From contig CAZVNP010000029.1 in the NCBI GenBank assembly GCA_964628285.1, positions 1-38,510 on the forward strand: 38,510 nt of DNA, given 5' to 3'. The translations under genes and the position numbers were made by a program. The notes under the pieces are model-generated. The model was given only the letters and a program-made list of their open reading frames with translations. It had not been told where the DNA came from and did no database searches. This document shows positions 23,995 through 34,200 of the stretch, piece after piece. This DNA comes from JAPLDP01 sp964628285. GTDB lineage: Bacteria > Bacteroidota > Bacteroidia > Bacteroidales > JAGONC01. The number at the start of each line of letters is the position of its first letter. Position 1 is the first letter of the stretch.

Positions 23995-25653
23995 TCACGA
24001 TAAATACTTAGCGACAATGGGCATCCGTCTGCCCATACCAAAGGCCTTGGGGGAGACACGCAGGATGGGTGGCGTCTGGAAACGCTTGAACTCATTGGTA
24101 TTCACCATCCTGAGGATGCGTCTGACCTCTTCTTCTTTATAACCTTCCTCAATCAATTCGGCAGGGCCTTTACGTTTTTCAATATATTCATAAAGGATCT
24201 GATCAAGGACAGGATACTCGGGCAGGGAGTCCGTATCTCTCTGATCCGGTCTGAGCTCGGCACTCGGAGGACGGAGGATAGTATTGGCGGGGATGACCTC
24301 CCTCTCCCTGTTGATATAGGCTGCCAGATGAAAAACCTCGGTTTTATAAACGTCACCTAAAACAGAAAGACCTCCGCACAGGTCACCGTAAAGGGTGCCG
24401 TAGCCCACCGCCAGTTCACTCTTGTTGGACGTATTGAGTAACACATAACCAAATTTATTGGCCAGAGCCATGAGAATGACCGCCCTGATGCGTGCCTGCA
24501 TGTTCTCCTCCGTGATGTCGAAGGGCAGGTTCTTAAAAAAAGGTTCAAGGATGTTTTGCAGACTCTGAAAAGCTGTTTCAATGCCGATGATTTCAAAAGC
24601 CACACCCAGATTCTGCGCCAGCATCTTGGCATCTTCAATGGAATGGGCAGAGGTGAAACGTGACGGCAGCATGACGGATGTCACATTGCCCGCACCCAGG
24701 GCCTCTGATGCCAGAACCAGCGTGACAGCCGAGTCGATGCCGCCCGACAAGCCAAGAATGGTTTTCTGAAATCCCATCTTGCCGAAATAATTCCTTATGC
24801 CCATGATCAACGCATCGTGGATCAGGGCGGTCTTCGACATATCACGGGACACCCGGGAGGAAGCGGTGATATTTTTGATAACCTGGCTTCCGGAGAATGT
24901 TGTCAGCTCATACACCCTGAAATCCTCATCAAAATAAGTCATCTCATCGATGACATGACCTTCCCTGTTAATGACCATCGAGCCACCGTCGAACAATAAC
25001 TCCGTCTGTGCCCCCACGTGATTGACATAAAATAACGGAAGGTGATACCTGGCGGCATTGTCGCCCAGGACTTTCTTCCTCAGCACAGGCTGGTCATAGT
25101 GAAAGGGTGAAGCCGCAATGTTGATCATCATGTCGGGATGGTATCTCGACAATTCTTCCATCGGCGACACGGTGTATAACGGGACATCACCTGTATCCCA
25201 CAGGTCCTCACATATGGTCAGGGCTATCCTGTGTCCTTTGAACTCGATGATCTTCCAGTCTTTGAAAGGCTCAAAATAGCGGTACTCGTCAAAGATATCA
25301 TAGTTGGGCAGCAGCGATTTATGCGTCACGGCCATGATCCCGCGATGGCACAGGAAGTAAGCCGAGTTACGAAGCCGCTTGCCTTTGGGATCGGTATTGA
25401 GTGACGGCGCTCCCACGATCACGGCCAGATCGCCGCTGTCATGCGCCAGATCACATACGGCACGGTAACACCGCTCAATGAAATCGTCGAACTCCAGGAA
25501 ATCACGAGGAGGATAACCCGAAACAGCCAGCTCGGCAAAGACCACCAGGTCAGCACCGGCATCCCCGGCCCTGGCAATGGCATGCCTTATCTTTTGAATA
25601 TTTAATTCAAAATTACCAATATGGTAATTGATCTGCGCCAGCGCTACCTTCAT
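23995..25653 (-). CDS. nadE: glutamine-dependent NAD+ synthetase
   Basis: 552 residues, two domains. The N-terminal nitrilase-type glutaminase has its triad: Glu41 in FAELAVSGYPPRDF, Lys112 in THKSLLPNYDIFDEYRYF and Cys148 in LTICEDLWD. The C-terminal synthetase has the PP-loop SGGIDS near residue 301 and the NTSNKSELAVGYGTLYGD region. It makes NAD from deamido-NAD with glutamine as ammonia donor, the last step of NAD synthesis. In Flavobacteria nadE commonly neighbours gldB; here a PorT-like gene and gldB lie just upstream, in agreement with that order. Confidence 0.97.
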   Translation of the reverse strand: MKVALAQINYHIGNFELNIQKIRHAIARAGDAGADLVVFAELAVSGYPPRDFLEFDDFIERCYRAVCDLAHDSGDLAVIVGAPSLNTDPKGKRLRNSAYFLCHRGIMAVTHKSLLPNYDIFDEYRYFEPFKDWKIIEFKGHRIALTICEDLWDTGDVPLYTVSPMEELSRYHPDMMINIAASPFHYDQPVLRKKVLGDNAARYHLPLFYVNHVGAQTELLFDGGSMVINREGHVIDEMTYFDEDFRVYELTTFSGSQVIKNITASSRVSRDMSKTALIHDALIMGIRNYFGKMGFQKTILGLSGGIDSAVTLVLASEALGAGNVTSVMLPSRFTSAHSIEDAKMLAQNLGVAFEIIGIETAFQSLQNILEPFFKNLPFDITEENMQARIRAVILMALANKFGYVLLNTSNKSELAVGYGTLYGDLCGGLSVLGDVYKTEVFHLAAYINREREVIPANTILRPPSAELRPDQRDTDSLPEYPVLDQILYEYIEKRKGPAELIEEGYKEEEVRRILRMVNTNEFKRFQTPPILRVSPKAFGMGRRMPIVAKYLS

Positions 25654-25689
25654 ATTCAGCCTTAAAATATATTATCACAACAGGATAAA

Positions 25690-26388
25690 TCAGAAAATGA
25701 CACCTAAACTGAATTCAACATAATAAAGCTGGGCCCTTTGGGTGATTGAAGGATCAACCTTGTCATGACCATGGAGAACATTTGTCAGTCCGTTGTTATA
25801 GTTCACACTCAGAATGATCGAGGTGGACTTGTCGATAAAATATTCCCCTCCTATCCCGATAACAAAACCTCCTTTGACGACATTCAGTTCGGAAGTGATA
25901 AACGATTCTTTTTCAGGTGTTATGACGGCCTGACCGTTCTTATCATAATACCTGAAAACATCTTTGGCCTTGGCCGATATCCTCACATCTCCTGTCAGGC
26001 CCAATTGTCCGAAGAGAGCAAACGGACCGAACTGATTTGTCCGCATCTTCACCATGAGAGGCACCTCGAAATACCTCATCTTATACTTGCGGTTCAGGGT
26101 ACCGGTGGTATCAGGATCGCCTGTCTTGTAAGGCATGACCAACCGGCCGTAATTGTATTCAAGGTTAAAACCTGTTGATAAGAAATAGTTATCGGCCAGG
26201 GTGAAATCACTGATGAACCCCCATGAAAAACCGGCTTCTGAACCGTCATTTTTATAACGTTCCGTACCGGTGTTGAACCAGTTCAGGTTGGCCCCAACCT
26301 TCATCCCAAACCGGAAAGGTTTCACTTCCTGCGCTGCCAACGTCATGATCAGAAACAAAATCATCAACGTGAGTCCGGTCTTTTTCAT
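25690..26388 (-). CDS. PorT-like outer-membrane beta-barrel protein
   Basis: 232 residues with a signal peptide (TGLTLMILFLIMTLAAQ, residues 4-20). The mature part is made of alternating strands: FRFGMKVGANLNWFN, FLSTGFNLEYNYGRLV, MRYFEVPLMVKMRTNQFGPF, GGFVIGIGGEYFI, ending in the aromatic terminus YYVEFSLGVIF typical of outer-membrane barrels. It fits the small OMP_b-brl_2 type that includes PorT, which acts in type 9 secretion and gliding in some Bacteroidota. Many non-secretion barrels share the fold, so the PorT role is only a possibility. It is divergent from gldB. Confidence 0.8.
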   Translation of the reverse strand: MKKTGLTLMILFLIMTLAAQEVKPFRFGMKVGANLNWFNTGTERYKNDGSEAGFSWGFISDFTLADNYFLSTGFNLEYNYGRLVMPYKTGDPDTTGTLNRKYKMRYFEVPLMVKMRTNQFGPFALFGQLGLTGDVRISAKAKDVFRYYDKNGQAVITPEKESFITSELNVVKGGFVIGIGGEYFIDKSTSIILSVNYNNGLTNVLHGHDKVDPSITQRAQLYYVEFSLGVIF

Positions 26389-26404
26389 AGGTCGCTTTTT
26401 CTTT

Positions 26405-26412
26405 CAAAAATA
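26405..26412 (-). promoter_or_regulatory. -7 promoter box of the PorT-like gene
   Basis: TATTTTTG on the minus strand fits TAnnTTTG and ends 17 bases from the ATG at 26388. A TTTG at 26427-26430 lies 14 bases further upstream, shorter than the usual spacing. Confidence 0.4.
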
Positions 26413-26575
26413 CAAAAAAGACCCTGCAAATATTGACACGAGAAGAAATTATTATCAACTGTTCATCTGAATTATAACAAATAAAACAGTTGAACGTTAA
26501 AATCCTGAAAACATGCTGTATTAAATCCCTCATCCTGCATCAGAAGATGATCTGAACGGATAAACGAGTAAACCG

Positions 26576-27577
26576 ATGATGAAATTAAGAACGGCTCTCA
26601 TTCTGATCTTACCCCTGATCCTGCTTTTATCATGCCGCCACCGGGAACAACGCTGGTCAAGGGTTGATGTCTCGACCATACCACTCGAAAAGATAACCAT
26701 ACGGCGTTATGAAAAGGCTGTTTTCAACGTCGACAGGAACAACCTGAGAGACGGGCTGAAGCGACTTGCCGTTCATTACTCTGTTTTTCTTCAGGATAAT
26801 CTGGATACCCTTAAGCTCATTCATATCTCCGAGTATCTCGACGATCCGGTTATTCAGGACGTTTATCATGCGACCATGTCAAAGTATCCGGCTCTTGATG
26901 ACATTGAAGATCAGCTCACCACAGCTTTTAAATATGTTGTCCATTATTTCCCCTCGGAGCATATACCGCAGGTATATTCCTATATTTCCGGATTGGATTA
27001 CCAGGAACCCGTCCTGTATAATGACAGCGCCCTGGTGATAGCCCTTGATATATACCTGGATCCGGACTATGATGTTTACCAGAAGCTGGGATTACCTGAG
27101 TACATCATCAGGAGGTTCGACAAGCGTTACCTTGTAAGGGACTGCATTGACGAAATGATGTCCGTGCAGTTGCGAACACCTGCACCCGGGAACACGTTAC
27201 TCGACAGGATGATGTATGAGGGTAAAAGGCTTCTGCTTCTCGATGCCATCCTCCCGGAAATACCGGACACCATTAAAATCAGGTACACACCTGTACAACT
27301 GGAATGGTGTAAAAAGAATGAGTCCAACCTGTGGAAGTTTATGATTCAGAATAACCTGCTCTATTCTACCGACAACCAGATCATCAATAAATTCTTTGTG
27401 GACGGGCCTTTCACCTCCGGTTTTGAGGGATCGCCTTCACGACTGGGCAGCTGGTTGGGGTGGCAGATCATAAGGGCATATATGGATCATCATGCTGACA
27501 TTTCGCTGCCTGTGCTGATAACGGAAACCGATTCCCGGAAAATCCTGATGGATTCAGGATACAAGCCTGCCCGCTAA
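26576..27577 (+). CDS. gldB: gliding motility-type lipoprotein GldB
   Basis: 333 residues; a second ATG follows immediately. The N-terminal signal (LRTALILILPLILLLSC) ends in a lipobox with Cys near residue 20. The mature protein matches GldB: IRRYEKAVFNVD early, YLDDPVIQDVY, FPSEHIPQVYSYISGL, then ALDIYLDPDYDVYQKLGLPEYI and the final GPSR-like region (SPSRLGSWLGWQIIRAYM). GldB is an envelope lipoprotein needed for gliding in Flavobacteria and widely kept in non-gliding Bacteroidota with unknown role. gldC, which follows in Flavobacteria, is absent; the YifB gene comes next instead. Confidence 0.87.
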   Translation: MMKLRTALILILPLILLLSCRHREQRWSRVDVSTIPLEKITIRRYEKAVFNVDRNNLRDGLKRLAVHYSVFLQDNLDTLKLIHISEYLDDPVIQDVYHATMSKYPALDDIEDQLTTAFKYVVHYFPSEHIPQVYSYISGLDYQEPVLYNDSALVIALDIYLDPDYDVYQKLGLPEYIIRRFDKRYLVRDCIDEMMSVQLRTPAPGNTLLDRMMYEGKRLLLLDAILPEIPDTIKIRYTPVQLEWCKKNESNLWKFMIQNNLLYSTDNQIINKFFVDGPFTSGFEGSPSRLGSWLGWQIIRAYMDHHADISLPVLITETDSRKILMDSGYKPAR

Positions 27578-27664
27578 ATCAAAGACCATAAGATTTCATG
27601 CCTTGATAGGGTCACAAAATAACTTCTTTCGGATTAATTAGGTGAATTCGGTAAAACAATTCAC

Positions 27665-29212
27665 ATGTTAGTCAAGACCTTCGGTAGCGCCATATATGGC
27701 ATCAATGCACTGACCATCACCACGGAAGTCAACATCGACGACGGCATCAATTTTTTTATGGTCGGCCTGCCTGACAATGCTGTCAAGGAGAGCCACCAGC
27801 GCATTGAGTCAGCGCTGAAAAATATCGGATATAAGATCCCCGGGAAAAAAATCGTCATCAATATGGCGCCGGCGGATATCAGAAAAGAAGGCTCTTCTTA
27901 CGATCTGACCATAGCCATCGGCATCCTGGCGGCTTCGAACCAGATCAAGGCCGATCGTGTGCAAGATTACATCATCATGGGTGAGCTGTCGCTCGACGGC
28001 AGTGTTCATGCCATTAAAGGAGCCCTTCCTATTGCCATTGAAGTCAAAAAGAAAGGTTTCAAAGGATTTATCCTTCCCCGTCAGAATGCCAGGGAGGCAG
28101 CTATAGTTAGTGACATTGACGTGTATGGTGTGGAAAACATCCTGGAGGTCATCCGTTTCTTCAATGAAGAAGCATCGCTTGAGCCCGTCAGGATAAACAC
28201 ACGGGAAGAGTTTCTCAATAAGCTTAATGATTATGAGTTTGACTTTGCCGATGTCAAGGGGCAGGAGAACATCAAGAGGGCACTGGAGATAGCGGCAGCG
28301 GGAGGGCATAACATCATTCTCATAGGGCCTCCGGGAGCAGGTAAGACCATGCTGGCCAAAAGGCTGCCATCCATACTCCCGCCACTGAACCTGTATGAAG
28401 CTCTGGAGACAACAAAGATACATTCGGTGGCAGGAAAACTGAGCCGCGAGGCGTCGCTGGTCACCGTGCGTCCATTCCGCTCACCCCATCACACCATCAG
28501 CGATGCCGGCCTGGTGGGAGGAGGATCATTTCCCCAACCCGGTGAGATATCACTGGCACATAACGGGGTTCTGTTCCTGGACGAGCTGCCCGAGTTCAAG
28601 CATTCGGTGCTGGAGGTCATGCGTCAGCCCATGGAAGACCGTGTGGTCACCATCGCACGGGCACGGTTCTCGGTTGAATACCCCGCCAGTTTCATGCTCG
28701 TGGCGGCCATGAATCCCTGCCCGTGCGGTTATTACAATCATCCCGACAAAGCCTGCGTATGCCCCCCGGGGATGGCCCAGAAGTACCTGAATAAAATCTC
28801 AGGGCCTCTCATGGATCGCATTGACCTTCACCTTGAAGTGGTACCGGTACCCTTCAGGGAACTCAACATGGAGAGAACATGCGAAACCAGTGCACAGATA
28901 AGGGAGCGTGTGATCGCCGCCCGCCATATCCAGGATAAACGCTTTAAAAATGATCATGGCATCTATTGTAACGCCCAGATGAAAACACAACAGATCAGGA
29001 CAATATGCAAACTGGATGAGACCTGTTCCCAACTGCTCAAAAATGCCATGGAGAAACAGGCCCTGTCGGCACGCGCTTATAACCGCATTCTGAAGGTATC
29101 GCGAACGATCGCCGACCTTGAAGCGGCGGAACATATCGAAGCGCATCATCTGGCCGAAGCCATACAATACCGCAGCCTCGACCGTGAGACCTGGGGCATG
29201 GACAAGTACTAA
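27665..29212 (+). CDS. YifB/ComM family AAA ATPase (Mg-chelatase-like)
   Basis: 515 residues. The N-terminal 180 residues form a Lon-like ChlI domain (LVKTFGSAIYGINALTITTE opens it); the AAA core follows with Walker A GPPGAGKT near residue 221 and Walker B LFLDELPEF near residue 303. A Cys-rich stretch CPCGYYNHPDKACVCPP is typical of the family. The C-terminal helical domain ends the protein. ComM is a hexameric branch-migration helicase acting in recombination during natural transformation; YifB homologues are also common in bacteria not known to be competent. Upstream and downstream gaps of about 87 and 117 bases suggest its own unit. Confidence 0.92.
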   Translation: MLVKTFGSAIYGINALTITTEVNIDDGINFFMVGLPDNAVKESHQRIESALKNIGYKIPGKKIVINMAPADIRKEGSSYDLTIAIGILAASNQIKADRVQDYIIMGELSLDGSVHAIKGALPIAIEVKKKGFKGFILPRQNAREAAIVSDIDVYGVENILEVIRFFNEEASLEPVRINTREEFLNKLNDYEFDFADVKGQENIKRALEIAAAGGHNIILIGPPGAGKTMLAKRLPSILPPLNLYEALETTKIHSVAGKLSREASLVTVRPFRSPHHTISDAGLVGGGSFPQPGEISLAHNGVLFLDELPEFKHSVLEVMRQPMEDRVVTIARARFSVEYPASFMLVAAMNPCPCGYYNHPDKACVCPPGMAQKYLNKISGPLMDRIDLHLEVVPVPFRELNMERTCETSAQIRERVIAARHIQDKRFKNDHGIYCNAQMKTQQIRTICKLDETCSQLLKNAMEKQALSARAYNRILKVSRTIADLEAAEHIEAHHLAEAIQYRSLDRETWGMDKY

Positions 29213-29299
29213 GGAGGATATCCGAGATACGCTAAACCGCCTTATGCTTATGATAATTGCAACTTTTCAAAATAATAAACCGCATATCATGAATGTTAT

Positions 29300-29307
29300 T
29301 AACTTTG
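29300..29307 (+). promoter_or_regulatory. -7 promoter box of the ABC ATPase gene
   Basis: TAACTTTG matches TAnnTTTG, ending 22 bases upstream of the ATG at 29330. This is the same octamer as at GT9, dapD and mrp. No -33 TTG at ideal spacing. Confidence 0.45.
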
Positions 29308-29329
29308 TTCAACTGATAAACCTTATCCC

Positions 29330-30061
29330 ATGACTGAAGAAATTATCCATCTGGAAAACATATCCCGGCATTACAAATTGGGCACCGTCATCGTAAAAGC
29401 ACTCCGGTCTATCAGTTTGTCGGTGAAACGCAACGAATATGTCACCCTGATGGGCCCTTCCGGATCAGGTAAGTCCACCCTTATGAATATCATCGGTTGT
29501 CTGGACACCCCTACGTCGGGACGCTATTTTTTAAACGGCACTGACGTCAGCAAGCTCAATGACAATGCGCTGGCTGAAATAAGAAACAAGGAAATAGGAT
29601 TTGTCTTCCAGACATTCAATCTGTTACCCCGTTCAACCGCCCTTGAGAATGTCATGTTACCGCAGATCTATGCCGGTATTAATAAAGCAAAAAGGATCGA
29701 AAGGGCCAGGGAGGTGCTCGGCAATGTGAACCTCAGCGAAAGGATAGACCATAAACCCAATGAACTCTCCGGGGGCGAGCGGCAAAGGATAGCCATTGCC
29801 AGAGCACTGGTCAACCATCCGTCATTGATACTTGCCGATGAGCCTACCGGCAACCTCGACTCCAAAACCTCCATCGAAATCATGGGGTTGCTCGAGGAAA
29901 TACACAATGCAGGAAACACCATCCTCGTGGTCACCCATGAGGAATCCATCGCCCGCCACGCTCACCGCATCATACGCCTGATCGACGGCATGATCGAATC
30001 GGACGAAAAGAATCCAGACATCATTACCATGGAACATTATAAGTCGGAAAAAATATCCTGA
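29330..30061 (+). CDS. ABC transporter ATP-binding protein, LolD/MacB type
   Basis: 243 residues. Walker A is GPSGSGKST (42-50), the signature LSGGERQRIAIARAL lies near residue 145 and Walker B is LILADEPTGNLDS. Sequence style (GCLDTPTSGRYFLNGTDVS, FVFQTFNLLPRSTALENV) places it in the LolD/MacB/FtsE subgroup, which drives lipoprotein release, efflux or division tasks together with a FtsX-like permease. No permease is adjacent, so it is an orphan ATPase in this window and its partner cannot be named. Confidence 0.93.
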   Translation: MTEEIIHLENISRHYKLGTVIVKALRSISLSVKRNEYVTLMGPSGSGKSTLMNIIGCLDTPTSGRYFLNGTDVSKLNDNALAEIRNKEIGFVFQTFNLLPRSTALENVMLPQIYAGINKAKRIERAREVLGNVNLSERIDHKPNELSGGERQRIAIARALVNHPSLILADEPTGNLDSKTSIEIMGLLEEIHNAGNTILVVTHEESIARHAHRIIRLIDGMIESDEKNPDIITMEHYKSEKIS

Positions 30062-30062
30062 C

Positions 30063-30082
30063 ACCACGCGGTGGTAATTTTT
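30063..30082 (+). terminator. possible short terminator after the ABC ATPase
   Basis: ACCAC-GCG-GTGGT is a 5-bp stem with a 3-base loop at 30063-30075, followed by AATTTTT. It lies directly after the stop codon. The stem is short, so activity is uncertain. Confidence 0.35.
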
Positions 30083-30208
30083 CCCTTATACATGAATAAA
30101 CCTCTCAAAGGCCGGCCGCGTTGAAAAAATATTCGTAATTTTCATTATCGATATTGTTTTTGCACGAATCTGTTCATAACCATCATTCCATATTTATCAT
30201 TATACATC

Positions 30209-30772
30209 ATGGATAAAGAATTGAAAATCTATACTAAGAAAGGCGACAAGGGAGAAACCTCCCTGTTAGGAGGTGAAAGGGTTCCCAAATTTCACCCCCG
30301 CATTGAGGCTTATGGAACCGTCGACGAGCTGAATTCATACCTTGGCCTGATCAGAGACCAGAATATCGATGCCCATACCCGGAACATCCTCCTCGAGGTG
30401 CAGGACCGGCTGTTCACTGCCGAATCCCTTCTGGCCGCGGGCAATCCCACGCTTGTGAAAAATTTACCCGCACTGGCTGAAAGCGATGTTTTGCTCCTGG
30501 AAAATGAAATAGACCATATGGAAGCCGGGTTGCAACCCCTCACACATTTCATCCTCCCCGGCGGTCATCCCGTGGTTTCACATACCCATGTGGCACGGTG
30601 CATCTGCCGCCGGGCCGAACGCCTGACAATAAAAGCGGCACAGGACTTTAACGTGGACGACCTTGTCATCAAATACCTCAACCGCCTGTCGGATTACCTC
30701 TTTGTCCTCGCCAGAAAATTTGCCCGCGATTTTAATGCGGCCGAGATACCCTGGAAAGCAAGAATAGCCTGA
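30209..30772 (+). CDS. PduO-type cob(I)yrinic acid a,c-diamide adenosyltransferase
   Basis: 187 residues. The enzyme adenosylates corrinoids with ATP to make coenzyme B12 forms. The ATP-binding N-terminal motif reads IYTKKGDKGETSLLGGERV (6-24), followed by YGTVDELNSYLG, and the RRAERL helix lies at about residues 132-137. The C-terminus (VIKYLNRLSDYLFVLARKFA) is standard. It has no cobalamin genes nearby; isolated copies usually serve salvage for methylmalonyl-CoA mutase and similar enzymes, which is an inference here. Confidence 0.93.
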   Translation: MDKELKIYTKKGDKGETSLLGGERVPKFHPRIEAYGTVDELNSYLGLIRDQNIDAHTRNILLEVQDRLFTAESLLAAGNPTLVKNLPALAESDVLLLENEIDHMEAGLQPLTHFILPGGHPVVSHTHVARCICRRAERLTIKAAQDFNVDDLVIKYLNRLSDYLFVLARKFARDFNAAEIPWKARIA

Positions 30773-30803
30773 AATTCAACCCGCTTAAAAAATGATTTTA
30801 TTC

Positions 30804-30830
30804 TTTGTTTTTAAAAAAAATATACTTTTG
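30804..30830 (+). promoter_or_regulatory. promoter-like pair upstream of the DUF2795 gene
   Basis: TTTG (30804-30807) and TACTTTTG (30823-30830) resemble the -33 and -7 elements, the latter an exact TAnnTTTG. The spacing is only 15 bases, shorter than the usual 19 or so, so the upstream element may not be real. The -7 box ends 29 bases before the ATG. Confidence 0.45.
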
Positions 30831-30859
30831 CAAAAATTTTACGATCTAATCTTCTGACT

Positions 30860-31081
30860 ATGTATTGGACCCTTGAGTTGGCTTCAAAACTGGAAGATGC
30901 ACCATGGCCTGCAACCAAAGATGAACTGATAGACTATTGCATCAGGTCGGGAGCTCCCCAGGAGGTCATCGAAAACCTCCAGGAAATTGAAGATGAAGGC
31001 GAAGTTTACGAAAGCATTGAAGACCTGTGGCCCGATTATCCTACTAAAGAGGATTTCTTCTTCCATGAGGATGAGTATTGA
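30860..31081 (+). CDS. DUF2795 family small acidic protein
   Basis: 73 residues, rich in Glu and Asp. It reads MYWTLELASKLEDAPWPATK, then DELIDYCIRSGAPQEVIENL, then a strongly acidic tail ending PTKEDFFFHEDEY. This is the DUF2795 family, small proteins very widely conserved in Bacteroidota, with no known function. No signal peptide or membrane segment, so cytosolic. It stands alone with its own promoter-like box and a 170-base gap to secA. Small size might invite dismissal, but codon phase and family conservation make it a real gene. Confidence 0.9.
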   Translation: MYWTLELASKLEDAPWPATKDELIDYCIRSGAPQEVIENLQEIEDEGEVYESIEDLWPDYPTKEDFFFHEDEY

Positions 31082-31093
31082 GATTAAATCGCC

Positions 31094-31101
31094 TATCTTC
31101 G
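31094..31101 (+). promoter_or_regulatory. possible -7-like box upstream of secA
   Basis: TATCTTCG differs from TAnnTTTG at one base. It lies 150 bases before the secA ATG, which would leave a long leader of unknown function in 31110-31251. The following string TCTTCGCATAT is also found upstream of the YfhO-like gene. Confidence 0.25.
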
Positions 31102-31251
31102 CATATAACTACCCGGCTGATAATTTATCCCCGGTTTTATCCTATACCAGAAAATGATCCTATGTTATTAAAACTTGATGTGATTCATGATGTTACATTA
31201 ATGAAGCCTTAACTACGATACGATTTAATACTTTCTCTTAAATACAATACA

Positions 31252-34200
31252 ATGCCCGGTTTCCTTTCAAAGATACTTGGTAGTAAGTCAACCCGTGATA
31301 TCAGGGCCATCATGCCTGTCCTGGAGCAAATAAAAGAAGCCTATGAAACCGTAAAGAATATGAGCAATGATGAACTGAGGGCCATGACTGTCAATTTCAG
31401 GAAACGCATTGCCGACTATATTCATGATGAAGAAGAGAAGATAAAAGAGTTGAAGGAGAAGGCCGACAGTACCGAGACGGACGTGGAGGAAAAAGAAAAA
31501 TTATACGATACCATCGACCAGCTCGAAAAGGAAAGCTACCGGAAAACGCAGGATATCCTCAATGTCATTCTCCCTGAAGCTTTTGCCGTGATGAAAGAAA
31601 CGGCCCGGCGCTTCAAGGAAAATGAATATGTCGAAGTCACCGCCACCGCTTATGACCGTGACCTGGCGTCGCGTTACGACAGCATCAATATCGTCGGTGA
31701 CAAGGCCCGTTACAATCAACGCTGGATGGCAGGCGGTAACATGATCACCTGGGATATGGTGCATTATGACGTCCAGCTCATCGGCGGCATCGTACTGCAC
31801 CAGGGTAAAATAGCCGAAATGGCCACCGGCGAAGGCAAAACTCTCGTCGCCACCCTTCCGGTGTACCTTAATGCCTTGCCCGGTAAAGGGGTTCACATTG
31901 TAACCGTTAATGATTACCTCGCCAAACGTGACTCGGAATGGATGGGCATGCTCTACATGTTCCATGGCCTGGTGGTCGATTGTATCGATAAACATGAACC
32001 CAATAGCTCCGAACGGCGTAATGCTTACCTGGCCGACATAACCTTCGGCACCAACAATGAATTCGGATTCGACTACCTGCGTGATAACATGACAGGTAAT
32101 CCCGATGAACTGGTGCAACGTACACATAACTATACCATCGTCGACGAGGTCGACTCCGTTCTGATCGATGACGCCCGTACCCCTCTGATCATCTCAGGAC
32201 CGACGCCGAAAGGCGACAAACAGGAGTTTGATGATCTCAAACCCAGCATATTCAAACTGTACAATGCACAGAAAAACCTCGTGACGAAAATACTCGCCGA
32301 GGCACGGCCTTTACTGCAGGACCGCAGTACGGCGGAAATAGAGAAAAAAGCCGGCGACCTTGTCTTCAGGGCCTACCGCGGATTGCCTAAAAACAAAGCC
32401 CTCATCAAACTCCTTAGCGAGGAAGGCGTGAAAACACTCATGCAGAAAACAGAGAACTTCTACCTGCAGGAGCAATCCAAGAATATGCACATCATCGACG
32501 ATGAGCTGTATTTCGTCATCGATGAACAGCATAACTCCATCGATCTCACCGAAAAAGGCATTGACCTGCTCGCCGAAGAATACAGTGAGCCGGGGTTCTT
32601 CATCATGCCCGATATAGGCGCCGAGATCGCCGAGCTGGAACGCTCCACGATGAGTGAGGCTAAAAAAATTGAACGTAAAAACGAATTGCTGCAGGACTAT
32701 TCCATCAAGTCGGACAGGATCCATACGGTAAACCAGCTCCTGAGAGCCTATGCCCTGTATGAGAAGGATGTCGAGTATGTCATCATGGATAACAAGATCA
32801 AAATTGTCGATGAGCAGACAGGGCGTATCCTGGAAGGAAGAAGGTATTCGGACGGTCTGCACCAGGCCATTGAAGCAAAGGAAAATGTGAAAGTGGAAGC
32901 GGCCACACAGACCTATGCCACGGTGACGCTCCAGAATTACTTCAGGATGTACCGCAAGCTGGCAGGCATGACGGGCACGGCCGAGACTGAAGCCGGTGAG
33001 TTATGGGACATCTACAAGCTCGATGTGGTGGTCATCCCCACCAACCGCCCGGTTATCCGCGACGACAGGGAGGATCTTGTCTACAGAACAAAACGTGAGA
33101 AATTCAATGCGGTGATAGAAGAAATCGCGCACCTCATCGATATTGGCCGCCCTGTGCTCGTCGGCACGACATCCGTGGAGACGTCGGAGCTTTTAAGCCG
33201 CATGCTTAAAATACGCGGTATACGGCACAACGTGCTGAATGCCAAGCTGCACCAGAAAGAAGCCCAGATCGTGGCCGAGGCCGGCCAGACCGGCACCGTC
33301 ACCATCGCCACCAACATGGCCGGCCGGGGTACCGACATCAAACTCGGCCCCGGCGTTAAAGATGCCGAAGGACTCGCCATCATAGGCACCGAACGCCACG
33401 AGTCACGACGTGTCGACAGGCAGTTACGCGGACGGTCAGGACGCCAGGGCGACCCCGGCAGCTCACAGTTCTTCGTATCCCTCGAAGATGACCTCATGCG
33501 CATGTTCGGTTCCGAAAGGATAGCCAAAATAATGGACCGCCTCGGAATAAAAGAAGGTGAAGTCATCCAGCACCCCATGATCACCAAATCCATCGAAAGG
33601 GCACAGAAAAAAGTCGAGGAAAACAACTTCGGCATCCGCAAACGGCTGCTCGAATACGATGATGTGATGAACTCACAAAGGGAGGTCATCTATAAAAAAC
33701 GACGCCATGCCCTTTATGGCGACAGGCTGGCCATCGATATTGCCAATATGATGTACGACGTCTGTGAACAGATCATCATCGATCACCAGGACAACCGCGA
33801 TTTTGAAGGTTTCGAACTCGAAGTGATCAGGAATTTGGGTATGGAACCACCGTTCGGAGAAAAAGAATTACTCTCTGAAAACAGCACGGAACTAACTGAA
33901 AAGCTTTTTAATATTGCTTATTCCAACTATAAAACAAAAAGGGAGTCCCTGGCCGAAAAAGTCTATCCGGTGATAAAAGAGGTTTATGAAACGCAGTCGC
34001 GCTATGAAAACATAGCCATACCCATCACTGACGGGCGCAAGATGATGCAGGTCATCGCCAACCTGAAAAAAGCCAGTGAGACCAAAGGCCGTGAAGTGGC
34101 GCTGGCTATCGACAAAGGCGTTACCCTGGCCACCATCGACGATGCCTGGAAGGATCATCTCAGGGAGATGGACGACCTCAGGCAATCGGTACAGGCCGCC

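Noticed and set aside
27809..28423. A minus-strand open frame of 204 codons
   Set aside because: Antisense to the YifB/ComM gene's N-terminal and Walker A region; no recognisable domain.
31501..32127. A minus-strand open frame of 208 codons
   Set aside because: It is an antisense shadow of secA, which is intact and full of motifs in this stretch.
33081..33689. A minus-strand open frame of 202 codons
   Set aside because: Another antisense shadow of secA; Ser/Arg-rich composition reflects the opposite strand's codon bias.
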